A stretch of 64,000 nucleotides of DNA from Kluyveromyces lactis (GCF_000002515.2 NC_006041.1:1550001-1614000), one strand, 5' to 3'. Numbered from the stretch's first letter, positions 9,577-21,723 are shown. The notes: a model not told the origin generated them from the letters alone. Numbers and translations are program-made.

Positions 9577-11637
9577 CTATAGATAGTCCGTTTTATAGAT
9601 CCAGTCTGCTCCAATTAGATCTGCTCCTTGATCCTTTGCGAGTCTGAACCATTTAGCTGCTCGTCTTAAATCTTTTTTCCTATTTGGAGTCGTCTTTGAC
9701 CAAATGGTACCGCATAAACACATAGAATCAACGTGTCCCAACGATGCTGCATATTCCAAACATTTCAGACCCTTCCATTCATGAGCAGTGACACCGTATC
9801 CCTTCATATAAGCTATACCACATTCGTACAGAGCGGGGGCAGCTGCGTCATTCTGTAGAGATGGAAGCGGTTCACGTATCTCAAATGGATCTATATTTGC
9901 ATGTAATACGCTGGTTTTGAAATCCTTGATACCCGTTGCACCTCTAATCCAGTTAAATGATTCGTGTAAATCGATTTCGGTACCAGACCCGTATCTTAAG
10001 GCAAGACCATACAGCAAAAAAGCTGTTCTGTCCTCCAATTTACACGCTTCTTTGAGATGTGCAGTTGACCCTTTCAGGTCACCTTTGTTTCTTAATTCAA
10101 TGGCAATATTGATTCGTTGTTTTGCAATGAGACGTTTGTTAGAGTTATTTCTCTGCACTAGTTCACCTTGTGATGTAGATGATGGTTGGACGACAGGTTC
10201 ACGGTCGTTCCTAGATGCAGTAGATGAATTGGACGAGGAAGAGGTTGTAGAAGGTTTTCTACCACCTAAAGTGGTTACTGGTAAAATCGTTGGCCTTGGA
10301 TCCAATAACATTTTATAACTATGTTGTGATCTCGAAGCAGACCCTGAGCTCTGTTTGGAGCTCGAAGAGGATGATGTTTGTGGTTCAGATCTTTGATTAT
10401 TTGCATGAGTGATATGCGAAAAGATTCCTCTTCCTTTGGAGAGACTACGTTTATGATTGGTGCTTTGATTTACATTCGTAGTTTGTGATTCATTCTTGTC
10501 CTTATAAAGTGAGACAGTGTTCTCTTCCTTGTCATAGCGTTCATTTTCTTCACCAAGATTGAGCTGATGTGGGAACTTGAACTTAGATGTCGGTGTATTT
10601 GGTACGGAAGTAGATTTTCCAGGAGTATCCACAATCGTCTTGTTGCTCATTGGCGATGAATAATCATTTATTGGAGTTTCAGGTTGGTGATGACTTACCT
10701 TTGGTGATTTGAACAAATTCTTAAATGAAAATGATGATGATTTCTTCGATTGGTGCCCTTTCTTAAAGTCCTTGCTAGGTGGTGTTGAAACCTCGAACGG
10801 GAACGAAAGGAATGAGTTGGACGCGGTACTCTTCTTTGGTGTTTGAAACCCGTTGACTAGACCATTAGATTGCTCACTCTCGGATGATGATTGTGTTGAG
10901 GGATGGTTTAATACAATGGAAGACAGGCTCGTCTTGGGGGTGTGTGATGGGGTGTTTACAGGTGTTCCAAATTCGTATTTATTATAAGGAGAAAACATCA
11001 TATCAGTAATCGCTGGGGTAACGTTATATCGAACTGGTTCATGTTTCTTGAAGCGAAACTTCTCTATGTTTATTGGCTGATCAGATGACGTGTTCGGCTT
11101 CACACCATTCGATGCAGATGTAACAGTCCCCTTTTCCACACCATTACTGGCTCCCGATAACTCAGTCACTTGTGATTGTACCTCGTCGTCATCATGTTCC
11201 TCCACTGTTATATAAGAATATCTCAGATCTGCCACGTTGTTCTCTACAGCTATTGCCTTTGAAGTTTCTCTCTTGGTATCTTCAGAAATCATTGGTGTCG
11301 AGCCGGTACTAGAGATGCGTCGGTGACTGAAACCGGAGTGTCCTGAAGAATGCCTCAACGAAAGGAAACCTGATGCTGGAAGACATACGGATGGTTTCTG
11401 TCTATTCACTTTTGATGTCTCTTCGCGTTGCTTCTCTTGATCACTTTCCTCCAAAGCTTTCTGCAACAACAGTTCTTCCTCAGCACTTAAGTCCAACTTA
11501 TCTAATAATCTCCCTGTCGTCTGAATTGAATCAAAACTTATCACAGATACGTTCTCATGCTGCAGCCCCATTAGGTCAGATCGGGTGCCTGTCCGCTTCT
11601 GAAGACCATCCAACGGGGAAAAATGTTCAATGCTCAT
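9577..11637 (-). CDS. DSF2: Dsf2-like protein with C-terminal Sel1/TPR-type repeats
   Basis: 686 residues (S. cerevisiae Dsf2 736). The N-terminal two thirds is Ser/Thr/Asn-rich and likely disordered, with many SP/TP sites (for example GTPVNTPSHTPK) and basic patches. The last ~180 residues carry repeats of the Sel1 kind: AIELRNKGDLKGSTAHLKEA, LYGLALRYGSGTEID, LYECGIAYMKGYGV and KGLKCLEYAASLGH. DSF2 (deletion suppressor of mpt5) is poorly characterised; Sel1 repeats usually serve as a protein-binding scaffold. Identity is supported by position: YBR007C follows UGA2 (YBR006W) on the same strand relation. I chose the ATG at 11637. Confidence 0.78.
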   Translation of the reverse strand: MSIEHFSPLDGLQKRTGTRSDLMGLQHENVSVISFDSIQTTGRLLDKLDLSAEEELLLQKALEESDQEKQREETSKVNRQKPSVCLPASGFLSLRHSSGHSGFSHRRISSTGSTPMISEDTKRETSKAIAVENNVADLRYSYITVEEHDDDEVQSQVTELSGASNGVEKGTVTSASNGVKPNTSSDQPINIEKFRFKKHEPVRYNVTPAITDMMFSPYNKYEFGTPVNTPSHTPKTSLSSIVLNHPSTQSSSESEQSNGLVNGFQTPKKSTASNSFLSFPFEVSTPPSKDFKKGHQSKKSSSFSFKNLFKSPKVSHHQPETPINDYSSPMSNKTIVDTPGKSTSVPNTPTSKFKFPHQLNLGEENERYDKEENTVSLYKDKNESQTTNVNQSTNHKRSLSKGRGIFSHITHANNQRSEPQTSSSSSSKQSSGSASRSQHSYKMLLDPRPTILPVTTLGGRKPSTTSSSSNSSTASRNDREPVVQPSSTSQGELVQRNNSNKRLIAKQRINIAIELRNKGDLKGSTAHLKEACKLEDRTAFLLYGLALRYGSGTEIDLHESFNWIRGATGIKDFKTSVLHANIDPFEIREPLPSLQNDAAAPALYECGIAYMKGYGVTAHEWKGLKCLEYAASLGHVDSMCLCGTIWSKTTPNRKKDLRRAAKWFRLAKDQGADLIGADWIYKTDYL

Positions 11638-12194
11638 CGTCTTTTCTTGGTCTAACTTCCGCTAAATCACCGACTCTAATGTTTATCCATCAATTGACAC
11701 GTTATGGGACACTAAAGGAAGAACTTTCCTAGTTAGTTAGAGCTAAAACCTAGATTTATTCCTTTCTTGATGCCTCTCTATGATTATTTGTTTGTTTCTG
11801 TTTTGTTTTTTTTTTCAACGTTTTCATGACAGCCGTTTGTAAATGTGGAATGCACAAGATAACTGAAACAAATGATGTCATTTGAGTAAAGATTTGAAAG
11901 ACGCGTGTTTATCCGGGAGATACTACTACTTGTTCGTGGATGAATGTATTTGATAGAACATGGTATCAATGTTAATCATTATGAATGCTAAATGCTAAAG
12001 AACGTTTATATTGTTTGTAGAAAAAAAAATTGGATAAACACAACGGTTGTGAGTGGAGTCTGAAAACCAATAGCTTCAATAAAGGCTTATAAGTGAGTAT
12101 GCCTCTTATGTTACAAAGAAAGAAATGAACCGAATTTGAAAGTTAGAAAGGGAAGAATTGAAGTTTGACTTTTTTTGCCGATTTGATTGAGAAC
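11638..12194. other. DSF2 promoter and SOK1 3' region
   Basis: This 557-base gap holds the 5' side of DSF2 and the 3' end of SOK1. One ACGCGT lies at 11901-11906 and T-rich tracts lie at about 11800-11815. I see no gene or RNA. Confidence 0.5.
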
Positions 12195-15100
12195 TCATAC
12201 TTTCTCAACTTTATCGCCCATATATTCCAAGTAGTGGCACCCAAAGACAGACCAGTGAAAGTTGACAACCGTGTATAAATGACGATAGGAGTTTTCGAAT
12301 TCTTCCATATCAATCGCAGCGAGGCTCTCCTTAATTTCCATCTCTTTCTTGCTTGTAGATGTCCTGTTTGCCTCTGAAGGTGACTGGAAAATAGAAGAAA
12401 CACCCGTTGAATCATCATTTGAGATTGGTAGGGTTGATGTCGCGGTACCAGTAGCATTGGTAGCAGTATTGGTGTTTCCGCACATGTTGATAAAGTCTTG
12501 TTTTACCGTGCCATCCTTTGAGCACTCTCCGAATTTGAACACGATTTCTTCAAGAGACTTGAATACCCTTGCTTCAAGAACACCATAGACATCGCTCAGT
12601 GGTTGAGTTTGTTTGGATAACCACGAGGTAGCGAAGTCGATCTTCTTATGATCTAGAGATAGGTTAGCACTTGATGAAGATGACACCTGAGGAGCGCCAG
12701 CACCGGATGATTGTGTGCCATCAGAATATTGTCTTAAGTACTCCTCTTTCAATTGATCGATAACTTTGTTCAATTGCACTGCAATACTCAGAGTGTTCTT
12801 TGTCCACCTGCAATTTCCATGTTCATCGGTGATAATACTAACGATTTCTTCCTTTAACCTCTTTGTTGTATAATTCTTGATGATAAATTCTTTCATTGGT
12901 CTTGTCAAATCCGCGTTGTTAGCCACAAGTTGTTTGAATAATAGTTTGCAAACCATTAAACAGACAATTTGACGAATATCTGCCCGCAATAAAATCAATC
13001 TAGCATGGTCGAATGATAATGCTGTAGGGTATTCTTTGACCATCTTTCTGCAAGATAATAAGCTTATTACGCTTCTGATACAAACTTGGTAAAGTTTTGG
13101 AATTGGGGTTGGTTTGGAAGGATCGATTAAGTTATCAGCACAAGCATCATTGTATTTCTCGGCGAACCATTTCAAAGATGATTTTAAGTCAACTCTGTTA
13201 CTATTCAATAGAGATTGGAAATATTGCTTTTCGAAATCTACAGTATTGCTCAAAAGCGCTGGTCTTAAGATTCTAATTTGGTGATTTGCAATGTCTAACT
13301 TCATTGCTTCCAGAATTTGAAACACCAATCTGAGAGCTTCCACCAAAGTCGATATTGAGTTATTTTCCTCTGCTTTTTTGAACTTTGAGGACATTTTGTC
13401 TACCCATGGATCTCTCATTGGTGCGCAATGGTGTTTGAATAATTGTGATAACCAGTCACTGAAATTTGACATTACAAGTGATCCCTTTAAGAGCTCTTGA
13501 ATCAACAATTCAGTATCCAAAACGTTTGCCACAGTAGATACTTCTTTTTGAGGAACTATTGTTACAAGAACATCTTTCAAAGTATTGAATAGAGGTACTA
13601 GTCTAGATCTGTTTTCGTCGAAAACATCAGGCCTTTGGTTGTAAACATAAATTTCATTCTCAACATCACTCCAGTACTTATCGGCAATTTGTCTCTTCTT
13701 GATCCCTCTTTCACCATCCAAATTTGGCCTAAATTGTAACATAGGATCGAACACTATGTCGTGTCTGAGTTGAGGATTCTTCACAATCTCAGACAAATCG
13801 ATCTCTTTCAAGCATTGCAAATTAATTGGGGGTAAAGGAATTGGAGTTGGGTATGTTTTGATGTATTTGATTCTTTCTTCAAGAGGGATATCCTTACTGT
13901 CCATTGTTTGTAGACGATGTGTCATTAATATGGCGTTTCTTAAGGAGAATTGATCTTTCTTTAGCGATCTCTTCTTCCTTACAAGACCTCCTGGCTGACT
14001 ACAATTTGGGTTTAGGTTGGAGTTTGAGTTTGTCAATGAAGCGGAGGAAGTGTTCGGATGTTTTAAAGTTAAGTGTGCAGGTGGTAAGTTATGTTTGCAA
14101 GGAATCATCATCTCATGCTGAGCAACACTACTCATTTTCCTTAGTGACGAATGCAATATGGTAGGTACCGAAAATGATCTCATCTTTGATCTATGAATAC
14201 GGTTAAGTGAAGGTTGTGCAGTAAGAGTATGATTATGATGTTTTTTCTGTTGCTGCTGTTGCTGCTGTTTGTCCTGTATTTGTTCCTCACGAGATTGTTG
14301 TAACTGCGATCCTTGCTCATTCTGATTTTGATGCGCGATATTTGTAACTGAATTCTCATTTTTTTCGTAGTTAGCCTTCGCAAGTGATCCCATAAGCGAT
14401 GGGGTATTATTTGGGACCATATTTGAAGTTGAAGGAGACGTAGATGGTGGTGATGAAGCGGTAGTAGTATCGTCTGGTCTCAAGTTACGGTGGTGATGAG
14501 CATCCATAAGATCCTGACTATCATTGGTTTTCGTAGATCCAGAGGAGGGGGGTAAAAATTGTCCGGTTTGAGAATCGAACGGTTTGAAAATGGTTGTATT
14601 GTTATGTGCAATGGCAGTATTGAACGACGAAGGTCGTCTTTCAGAATTGAAATTTAGGGTTTTGGAAGATGCAGCTTGTTTTTGTCTGTTGGTAGATGAC
14701 GATGATGAAGCAGTCGATGATGAAGAGGAGGAAGATGAAGAAGAAGAAGAATTATCTGAATCGTGGGCATCATCATCATCTCGACTAGCATCCTGTATAT
14801 CCATATCCATATCCATATCCATATCCATATCCACATCCACATCCATGTCCTGGTTTTCAACCTGAATACTATCTTGTGAACCGACGTTGCCAGCAGCCAC
14901 TGAGTTATTGATGTTATTCTTACTGCTGCTGTTACTATTCCTTTCATCATCATCAGCAGACACTGTGGCGTTATCGTTATTATTCGAATTGTTATGAGAC
15001 TGTGATGGAGTAACGAATCCATGGTTCCCCATCTGTCTAGCATCCTGTACGTAATCGTCAAGATGTGAGTGGTGTCCAACAATACGGTGGGAACAATCTG

Positions 15101-15467
15101 AATTTGTATTCAACCCCATCGCAACTATCCCACTATCGTTACTGTGATCTCTGGGCCTACTACTCTGCGAGGACGATAGTTTCGATCCAGATTTTCTCTT
15201 AGAAAACCCTGATTTCCCCACTGTTGAACTACTGATGGACCCTGAAGCTAGGCCTGAACCGTTCGAATCACCAGAAGATGATTGCGACGGTGATGGTGAC
15301 GAAACTACTGCCGAAGCTGCTGCTGCCGCTGCTGCTGCAGAGGCAGCAGCTACAGCGGCCGCCTGAGCCTCGCTGGCAGTTCCTGTGTTATTCTGCGAGG
15401 CTTTATCTTGCATTGGTAATGGTTCCTGAGGAGGTGTGTTGGCTTGAGTTCTCGTTTGCTCCATCAT
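12195..15467 (-). CDS. SOK1: Sok1-like Tcp11-domain protein
   Basis: 1,090 residues (S. cerevisiae Sok1 901). Sok1 was found as a high-copy suppressor of loss of cAMP-dependent kinase; its C-terminal half is a Tcp11-family helical domain. Here the first ~500 residues are low complexity (Ala, Ser, Asn, Asp, Gln runs), including an alternating Met-Asp run at about 210-225 and poly-Ser at about 240-258. The conserved part begins near RIKYIKTYPTPIPLPPINLQCLKEIDLSEI and continues through DKYWSDVENEIYVYNQRP to the C terminus. Two ATGs are adjacent at the start; either is possible. Its neighbour relation to MAF1/DSF2 and TRP1 fits YDR006C. Confidence 0.9.
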   Translation of the reverse strand: MMEQTRTQANTPPQEPLPMQDKASQNNTGTASEAQAAAVAAASAAAAAAAASAVVSSPSPSQSSSGDSNGSGLASGSISSSTVGKSGFSKRKSGSKLSSSQSSRPRDHSNDSGIVAMGLNTNSDCSHRIVGHHSHLDDYVQDARQMGNHGFVTPSQSHNNSNNNDNATVSADDDERNSNSSSKNNINNSVAAGNVGSQDSIQVENQDMDVDVDMDMDMDMDMDIQDASRDDDDAHDSDNSSSSSSSSSSSSTASSSSSTNRQKQAASSKTLNFNSERRPSSFNTAIAHNNTTIFKPFDSQTGQFLPPSSGSTKTNDSQDLMDAHHHRNLRPDDTTTASSPPSTSPSTSNMVPNNTPSLMGSLAKANYEKNENSVTNIAHQNQNEQGSQLQQSREEQIQDKQQQQQQQKKHHNHTLTAQPSLNRIHRSKMRSFSVPTILHSSLRKMSSVAQHEMMIPCKHNLPPAHLTLKHPNTSSASLTNSNSNLNPNCSQPGGLVRKKRSLKKDQFSLRNAILMTHRLQTMDSKDIPLEERIKYIKTYPTPIPLPPINLQCLKEIDLSEIVKNPQLRHDIVFDPMLQFRPNLDGERGIKKRQIADKYWSDVENEIYVYNQRPDVFDENRSRLVPLFNTLKDVLVTIVPQKEVSTVANVLDTELLIQELLKGSLVMSNFSDWLSQLFKHHCAPMRDPWVDKMSSKFKKAEENNSISTLVEALRLVFQILEAMKLDIANHQIRILRPALLSNTVDFEKQYFQSLLNSNRVDLKSSLKWFAEKYNDACADNLIDPSKPTPIPKLYQVCIRSVISLLSCRKMVKEYPTALSFDHARLILLRADIRQIVCLMVCKLLFKQLVANNADLTRPMKEFIIKNYTTKRLKEEIVSIITDEHGNCRWTKNTLSIAVQLNKVIDQLKEEYLRQYSDGTQSSGAGAPQVSSSSSANLSLDHKKIDFATSWLSKQTQPLSDVYGVLEARVFKSLEEIVFKFGECSKDGTVKQDFINMCGNTNTATNATGTATSTLPISNDDSTGVSSIFQSPSEANRTSTSKKEMEIKESLAAIDMEEFENSYRHLYTVVNFHWSVFGCHYLEYMGDKVEKV
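14797..14850 (-). repeat. Hexanucleotide array inside SOK1 coding for (Met-Asp)n
   Basis: On the + strand CATATC/CACATC repeat without gaps about eight times; read on the coding strand this is GATATG/GATGTG, giving alternating Asp-Met with two Asp-Val. The unit keeps the frame, so copy number can change without a frameshift. Poly-Ser and poly-Gln codon runs lie on either side within the same disordered region. Confidence 0.85.
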
Positions 15468-16672
15468 ATGAGACTCCTTTTTTTTTATATTTATTATTAG
15501 CGATTTTTTTATTGGTTCCTTTGAATAGAGTCCTCTTTATAAGTAAGTTTCACCAAATCACACTGTCCTATAGTGTACCTGAATTACAACAGCAGATACT
15601 AAGCTATTACAACTTATACTGTTTCCTCCCTTCCCTGTTACTTTTAGAAACGAGCAAACCAAAAGAAAGAAAAAAGAAAAAGAAAATCCACACAGACCCT
15701 TGACTGACTCTTCGAGGATTCTAGTTTCTTATTCTGCAATAAATTGCCTTGTGCTTTTGTCCCGTTTGATGTTCGTGCTAGTACTGATTGCTGGCTACTT
15801 ACAACTGAGGGTTCTTGAGACACCGGGGGGTAAAAAATTATGTTGAGTTTACCAAGTTATGTTTAGTTTTCAAATGATTTAGTTTTATTTGTTTTTCAAC
15901 TTTTTTTTTTTTTTTTTTGCCTCTTTCCCTGTTCCGTTGATAGTTAATATACGGGTACTAGATATAGACATAGACAGGTAAAAGGTACTCGATATATAGT
16001 GGTGACTCGGCTCCTGTGACATTCAATCAACGGTTGTAGAATTCTGTTCCAATTATTTAAAGAAGGGGGAGCTTTGAGGGGCGACTCTTTCGTACAGAGT
16101 ATACGAGAAGCTTTCCTGAATTATATGTCACGTGAACAAATTCGCACCATCATCAATTACATTATCATATGCATGAGGTAACAAGTAGGAAAAGCAACTG
16201 GTTGTAGCCAGTTACTATGTATTATCATCGGTAGTAGCAAATTCTACATATTCTTCGGAAATCGCAATTTCATCATCTAAAGTCAACTATCCTATCTCAA
16301 TGACTTATTCCATTTCTAATCATATCTGTCCAGAGAAAGTTCGATTACCATAGATACTAAATAAAACCAAATGGGAGTACTGTCCGGGTAAGAAAATAAA
16401 ACAGTCCCGTGATATAAAAAACAATAGAGAATTAGAACTGTCAATGTTAGAGCCAAGGAAAAGGGGGAAGGATAAATGGGGGATCCACTTGCACCAGAAG
16501 AACCTGATACAAGCACTATACTGATTATCACCGGGAAAAAAAGTTATATTGTATTAATCGTTAAAACCTATGAAAATATAAAATACAAACTGATGGGTAT
16601 GTTGTAAAATAATGTACAGAAAGAAGATATATGTGTGCGTGTGAGAATATCGAGACAAATCCAGTCTCTTGT
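15468..16672. other. Long intergenic region SOK1 / HHF1
   Basis: 1.2 kb, one of the longest gene-free stretches here. It holds the SOK1 5' region, a pure T run of 19-20 bases at about 15900, a Cbf1-type CACGTG at 16129-16134, a Reb1-type CGGGTAA at 16385-16391, and the HHF1 3' side. In S. cerevisiae the transporter gene FLR1 (YBR008C) sits between DSF2 and HHF1; no trace of such a membrane protein is visible here. A short minus-strand reading frame at about 16310-16530 lacks an ATG and is not supported. Confidence 0.6.
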
Positions 16673-18224
<1,552 letters not shown>

Positions 18225-18537
18225 TTAGATACTTTTCCTCTTTTCAAATGGTTTTCTTTTTTTCAAGTTTCTTTCTCCCCCTTCACTTCTTCCATGTTTG
18301 ATACATGATTGCATGGTATCACTACACACATCCCATATACCCCGGTATCTCTCACTGAACAAATAATAATGGTATTTTATGTATAAACTCAAATCCTTTA
18401 TTCTTTATTTTTGTATAATAGTAATATCAATTTTAATATAAGGTTATTTCATTGAAAAATTGAACTATCAAACATCAGTTTACTAATCATTTACTTGGGT
18501 ACTCTGAGCGAGCTACCCTCTTGCGAAATCTACTGTG
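18225..18537. other. HHT1 3' region and TRP1 promoter
   Basis: A 313-base gap containing a T-rich stretch right after the H3 stop codon and AT-rich sequence with TATATAAGG-like elements at about 18430-18445. I see no gene and no clear Gcn4 site. Confidence 0.5.
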
Positions 18538-19170
18538 ATGCTCGTTAAAGTGTGTGGTTTGCAAACCGTTGAAGCTGCAAAGACTGCTGTGGATGATGGT
18601 GCTGATTACTTAGGTATCATTTGTGTTCCCGGTAGGAAAAGAACCATTGACTCATCTGTTGCGAAAGGTATTTCAACTGCAGTTCACCAACAAGAGAACG
18701 TGAAAGGTACTAAACTAGTCGGGGTGTTTAGAAATCAGTCCGTTGATGATGTCCTTCAACTGTACCACGAATATAATCTAGATGTGATACAATTACATGG
18801 AGATGAAGATATTAAAGAATACAGATCTTTGATCCCATCTTCAATTCCAATCATTAAGAGGTTCCAGTTCCCACAGGATTGTGAATTACTACTGGACCTG
18901 TATGAACACGTAGACAATGTGCTGACGTTGTTCGATTCTGGTGAAGGTGGCACTGGTGAGAAATTGAATTGGAGTGCAATTTCCAGTTGGTCTGCAAGTC
19001 ATCCCGAGATAAAATTCATTATCGCTGGTGGATTGAATCCTGATAACGTTTCTGTTGCCATTAATATGTTACCAAATGCGATCGGTGTCGATGTAAGTGG
19101 AGGAGTAGAGACTGATGGTATCAAGGATTTAGAAAAGGTAAAGCTATTCATCCAGCAGGCCTCTCAATAG
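18538..19170 (+). CDS. TRP1: Phosphoribosylanthranilate isomerase
   Basis: 210 residues (S. cerevisiae 224). It catalyses the third dedicated step of tryptophan synthesis, an Amadori rearrangement of N-(5'-phosphoribosyl)anthranilate. Family marks of this TIM-barrel enzyme: VKVCGLQ with the catalytic Cys at the end of strand 1, [15 protein letters not shown], the Asp-bearing [15 protein letters not shown] phosphate-binding loop, [12 protein letters not shown] and [15 protein letters not shown]. The start is the ATG at 18538, not the GTG three bases before. The length and residues agree with the K. lactis enzyme as I recall it, which is the main reason for the species suggestion. It converges with IPP1, with only 79 bases between stop codons. 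Confidence 0.98.
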
Positions 19171-19249
19171 AGGAAAAAACGTATCTTTCTTCAATTACAC
19201 ATACGTATATATAAATTGATATATATATAGTGAATGATCGTTCCACTTT

Positions 19250-20113
19250 TTAAGCAGAACCGGAGATGAAGAACCATTTGTCAATGGACTTGTCGATTGG
19301 TTCATCTGGCAAGACGTTAGCAGCTGGAACAGCAGAGGCAGCTTCGGCTGAGTAAGTAGCAGTGTCAGACAAAGTGGTGTTAGTCAAGTCGATCTTCTTG
19401 GCATCAGCAGACTTACCAGAAATCAACTTCTTCCAGGCTTCGTTACATTCTCTGATGACGTCCAAGGTGTACTTCTTGTTCTTGGCTTCACCGGAGAAGG
19501 CAAATTGGTTTTCTGGCTTACCATCTGGGATCTTGTAGATTCTGAACCATTCATTGGTGGCTCTCAACAAACCTGGTAAATGCTTTTCAACATCTTCGAT
19601 GTCGTTCAACTTAGGAGCCAATGGATCGTTAATATCGATGGCAATGACCTTCCAGTCAGTTTCACCTTCGTCCAACAATGCCATAACACCAAGAACCTTG
19701 ACTTGTTTCACTTGACCAGTGTAAGCAACTTGCTCACCGATTTCCAAGACATCCAATGGATCGTTGTCACCAACAGCCTTAGTCTCTGGGTGAGATTCGT
19801 TTGGATCTTCCCATGTTTGTGGGAAGGCACCGTAGTTGTGAATGTAACCGTGATGTGGGAAACAGTTTCTAACAAATCTTAACTTACCCTTCTTGGTGTC
19901 TTGAATAATTGGGTTCAATGGCTCTTCCTTGGTAATTTCCAACTTGGCATTGGTCCAACGTGGAATTTCAACAACCATGTTGAAGATACCATTGGCTTCA
20001 TCAGCATACAATGGGATGTCGTGGAAAGCAGAAATTGGCTTACCATCCTTTTCAATGTAAACCTTGTAATCCAAGGAATTCTTGGCACCAACTTGTCTAG
20101 TAGTGTAACTCAT
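19250..20113 (-). CDS. IPP1: Soluble inorganic pyrophosphatase
   Basis: 287 residues, the same as S. cerevisiae Ipp1. It hydrolyses pyrophosphate to two phosphates in cytosol and nucleus, pulling biosynthetic reactions forward. The signature DNDPLDV carries the metal-binding aspartates (D116, D118, D121 by this numbering). Conserved [12 protein letters not shown] and [18 protein letters not shown] are present. The start is at 20113 ([19 protein letters not shown]); an in-frame ATG lies 40 codons upstream, but the stretch between contains TATA-like elements and is promoter. Very strong codon bias. Neighbour of TRP1 here; YBR011C in S. cerevisiae. Confidence 0.97.
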   Translation of the reverse strand: MSYTTRQVGAKNSLDYKVYIEKDGKPISAFHDIPLYADEANGIFNMVVEIPRWTNAKLEITKEEPLNPIIQDTKKGKLRFVRNCFPHHGYIHNYGAFPQTWEDPNESHPETKAVGDNDPLDVLEIGEQVAYTGQVKQVKVLGVMALLDEGETDWKVIAIDINDPLAPKLNDIEDVEKHLPGLLRATNEWFRIYKIPDGKPENQFAFSGEAKNKKYTLDVIRECNEAWKKLISGKSADAKKIDLTNTTLSDTATYSAEAASAVPAANVLPDEPIDKSIDKWFFISGSA

Positions 20114-20512
20114 CGTGTCCGGTGTATATATACGTTTGGCGGGGGGTATATAAGGCTGTATATCAATTGAAGAACCTAAGATCATATATATGGCGTCAGT
20201 GGCCAATGGTAAACCAGTGCAGGCATTTTTCATTCCTATTTATATATGAATTTTGCAACTTTTTTTTCCTCAGGTCGTCCACTTTGAGAGAACGACAGGA
20301 TGGAAAAGAAGCAGATTGGTGCTTGAAGAAGCGATAGTTTAGGAAGTGGCTGATTCTGTGTTCGTGTGTAGGTGTGCTAGGGTATACATTAGGGTCTGTA
20401 TATATTTGGTCCGATTGTATACAGTTGCAGTTGCATAGTGTATTTTTTTTAAAGTCATTGGGTTTAATCATGCTTCTCTCTTTGTAGTAACAGAGTTTCA
20501 CATTAGGGGAAA

Positions 20513-20522
20513 ATCACGTGAT
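20513..20522. promoter_or_regulatory. Cbf1-type palindrome ATCACGTGAT
   Basis: A perfect 10-base palindrome with the CACGTG core bound by Cbf1 or Pho4, about 400 bases upstream of IPP1 and 264 bases before the tRNA gene. It has the form of yeast centromere element I, but no AT-rich element II follows, so it is not a centromere. TATATATG at 20240-20247 is a likely IPP1 TATA box. Nothing else is supported in 20114-20785. Confidence 0.5.
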
Positions 20523-20785
20523 AAGAGTGCTTTTGGGGAAAAGCCACACGATAGGTACCGCATGGTCGTGGCTTGCTGAAACGGTAGGTCAACGTACAAT
20601 CGACGTGTGTACTGACGAACAAACATTGACTGCAACACGATACCATTTTACAATAGTATACTGGTTAGCTTATCGCCCTTTTTTATTGAACCAGTGGTTG
20701 TGTATTCTCACATGAGCTTGATCATCTGATTGTAAAAGTATCAGGTGTAGTTGTTTTTCTTACCCCATCAAACAAGAAATTAACA

Positions 20786-20858
20786 GCTTCTATGGCCAAG
20801 TTGGTAAGGCGCCACACTAGTAATGTGGAGATCATCAGTTCGACTCTGGTTGGAAGCA
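20786..20858 (+). tRNA. tRNA-Thr (anticodon AGU)
   Basis: 73 bases, no intron. Acceptor GCTTCTA (20786-20792) pairs with TGGAAGC (20851-20857) with one U-G pair; the discriminator A is at 20858. Anticodon arm CCACA-CTAGTAA-TGTGG gives anticodon AGT, read as IGU in the mature tRNA, decoding ACU/ACC. T arm ATCAG-TTCGACT-CTGGT. Box A (TGGCCAAGTTGG) and box B (GTTCGACTC) are both present, and the Pol III terminator TTTTCTTTTTT follows at once. The sequence closely resembles S. cerevisiae tRNA-Thr(AGU). No LTR or other element is seen near it. Confidence 0.96.
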
Positions 20859-21017
20859 TTTTCTTTTTTGTCTCATGTGAGCAAGAGACACCACCTGTAA
20901 TATGGCCTCGCTACCTAGTATACTTAGCCCATCACTGATGATTTGAACCACTACTCTATCCTATTACCAATTAAATAGATGTACACACACATATCTTCAG
21001 CATATCGAGTCTTCCCT

Positions 21018-21506
21018 TCATCGTATGAAGCCATCATCCATCACATCTTGATCTATTTCACCACCACCCATCGGAATGTTGTGCTGTCTCACACTCATCA
21101 ACAGTTTCTGGAACTCATCATGGTGCATCTTATTTATCAGAACGTTAGGCCTCAACTGGAATCCTTGTCTACACAAGGGACACAACCCTTTTGATGTTTC
21201 AGTACTTAGCCATTGCTTGATACAATGAACATGGAAATTATGATTGCATAATCCTAACACAATTGGACATCCGCTACCAGGGTAATCACAGGAGGGGCAA
21301 GTAGCATCGTACCGGTTACGACAGATCCCACACACTTCATATTCTTCTTCATCGTTCTCTGCATCCTCATCTTCATTCTGTATATCTTCCCATTTTTCCA
21401 TATGTACCGTTTGATCTGCAACACCATGTTTCCCTTTCGATAAATCCTTGGGAATATCCCACGCCCAAGTGCTCACTAGACTGACATCTGTTACCTCTAT
21501 ACGCAT
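21018..21506 (-). CDS. APC11: Anaphase-promoting complex RING-H2 subunit Apc11
   Basis: 162 residues (S. cerevisiae 165). Apc11 is the catalytic RING subunit that brings the E2 to the APC/C and drives ubiquitination of securin and cyclins. Seen: the N-terminal strand IEVTDVSLVSTWAWDIP, an acidic linker, then an RBX1/APC11-type RING: CGICRNRYDATCPSC, GCPIVLGLCNHNFHVHCI and GLCPLCRQGFQLR. The two extra Cys in CPSC are the third zinc site typical of this family. The S. cerevisiae counterpart YDL008W lies near GRX6 (YDL010W), as here. Confidence 0.93.
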   Translation of the reverse strand: MRIEVTDVSLVSTWAWDIPKDLSKGKHGVADQTVHMEKWEDIQNEDEDAENDEEEYEVCGICRNRYDATCPSCDYPGSGCPIVLGLCNHNFHVHCIKQWLSTETSKGLCPLCRQGFQLRPNVLINKMHHDEFQKLLMSVRQHNIPMGGGEIDQDVMDDGFIR

Positions 21507-21723
21507 AGTAACACGGGTGAAGTATCCTTATCGCAGGCTTTATCCTCGTCACAGTTCCCTTCGTTCTGTCTTTGTGTTTTCAATTCTTCCTATCTAATCC
21601 TTTCTTATAATATATTATACCCATATGCATAAAAGTGTCACAGGTTCTATTACAAATTTAATAAAGGGATCAGATCCACTGTAGTATAGTATACGAATGT
21701 TTATATATGTTATAGGCCAAGTT

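Noticed and set aside
14584-15082. Repetitive frames antisense to, or out of frame with, SOK1 (Ile-Ser and Trp-Met runs)
   Set aside because: These are other-frame readings of the low-complexity SOK1 coding sequence.
16316-16531. 71-codon hydrophobic frame in the SOK1-HHF1 gap as a remnant of FLR1
   Set aside because: It has no ATG before its last residues and shows no transporter motif that I can identify.
20114-20233. Forty-codon N-terminal extension of IPP1 from an upstream in-frame ATG
   Set aside because: The stretch contains TATA-like sequences and the GGGGGG tract of the promoter; the shorter start gives exactly the family length and N terminus.
20513-20522. Centromere element I (ATCACGTGA)
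   Set aside because: No ~160-base AT-only segment or element III follows at this site or at 53835 and 62568; these are ordinary Cbf1-type promoter sites.
20871-20980. A second tRNA after tRNA-Thr, suggested by a GGTTCAAATC-like sequence on the minus strand
   Set aside because: No acceptor stem, D arm or anticodon arm can be placed around it.
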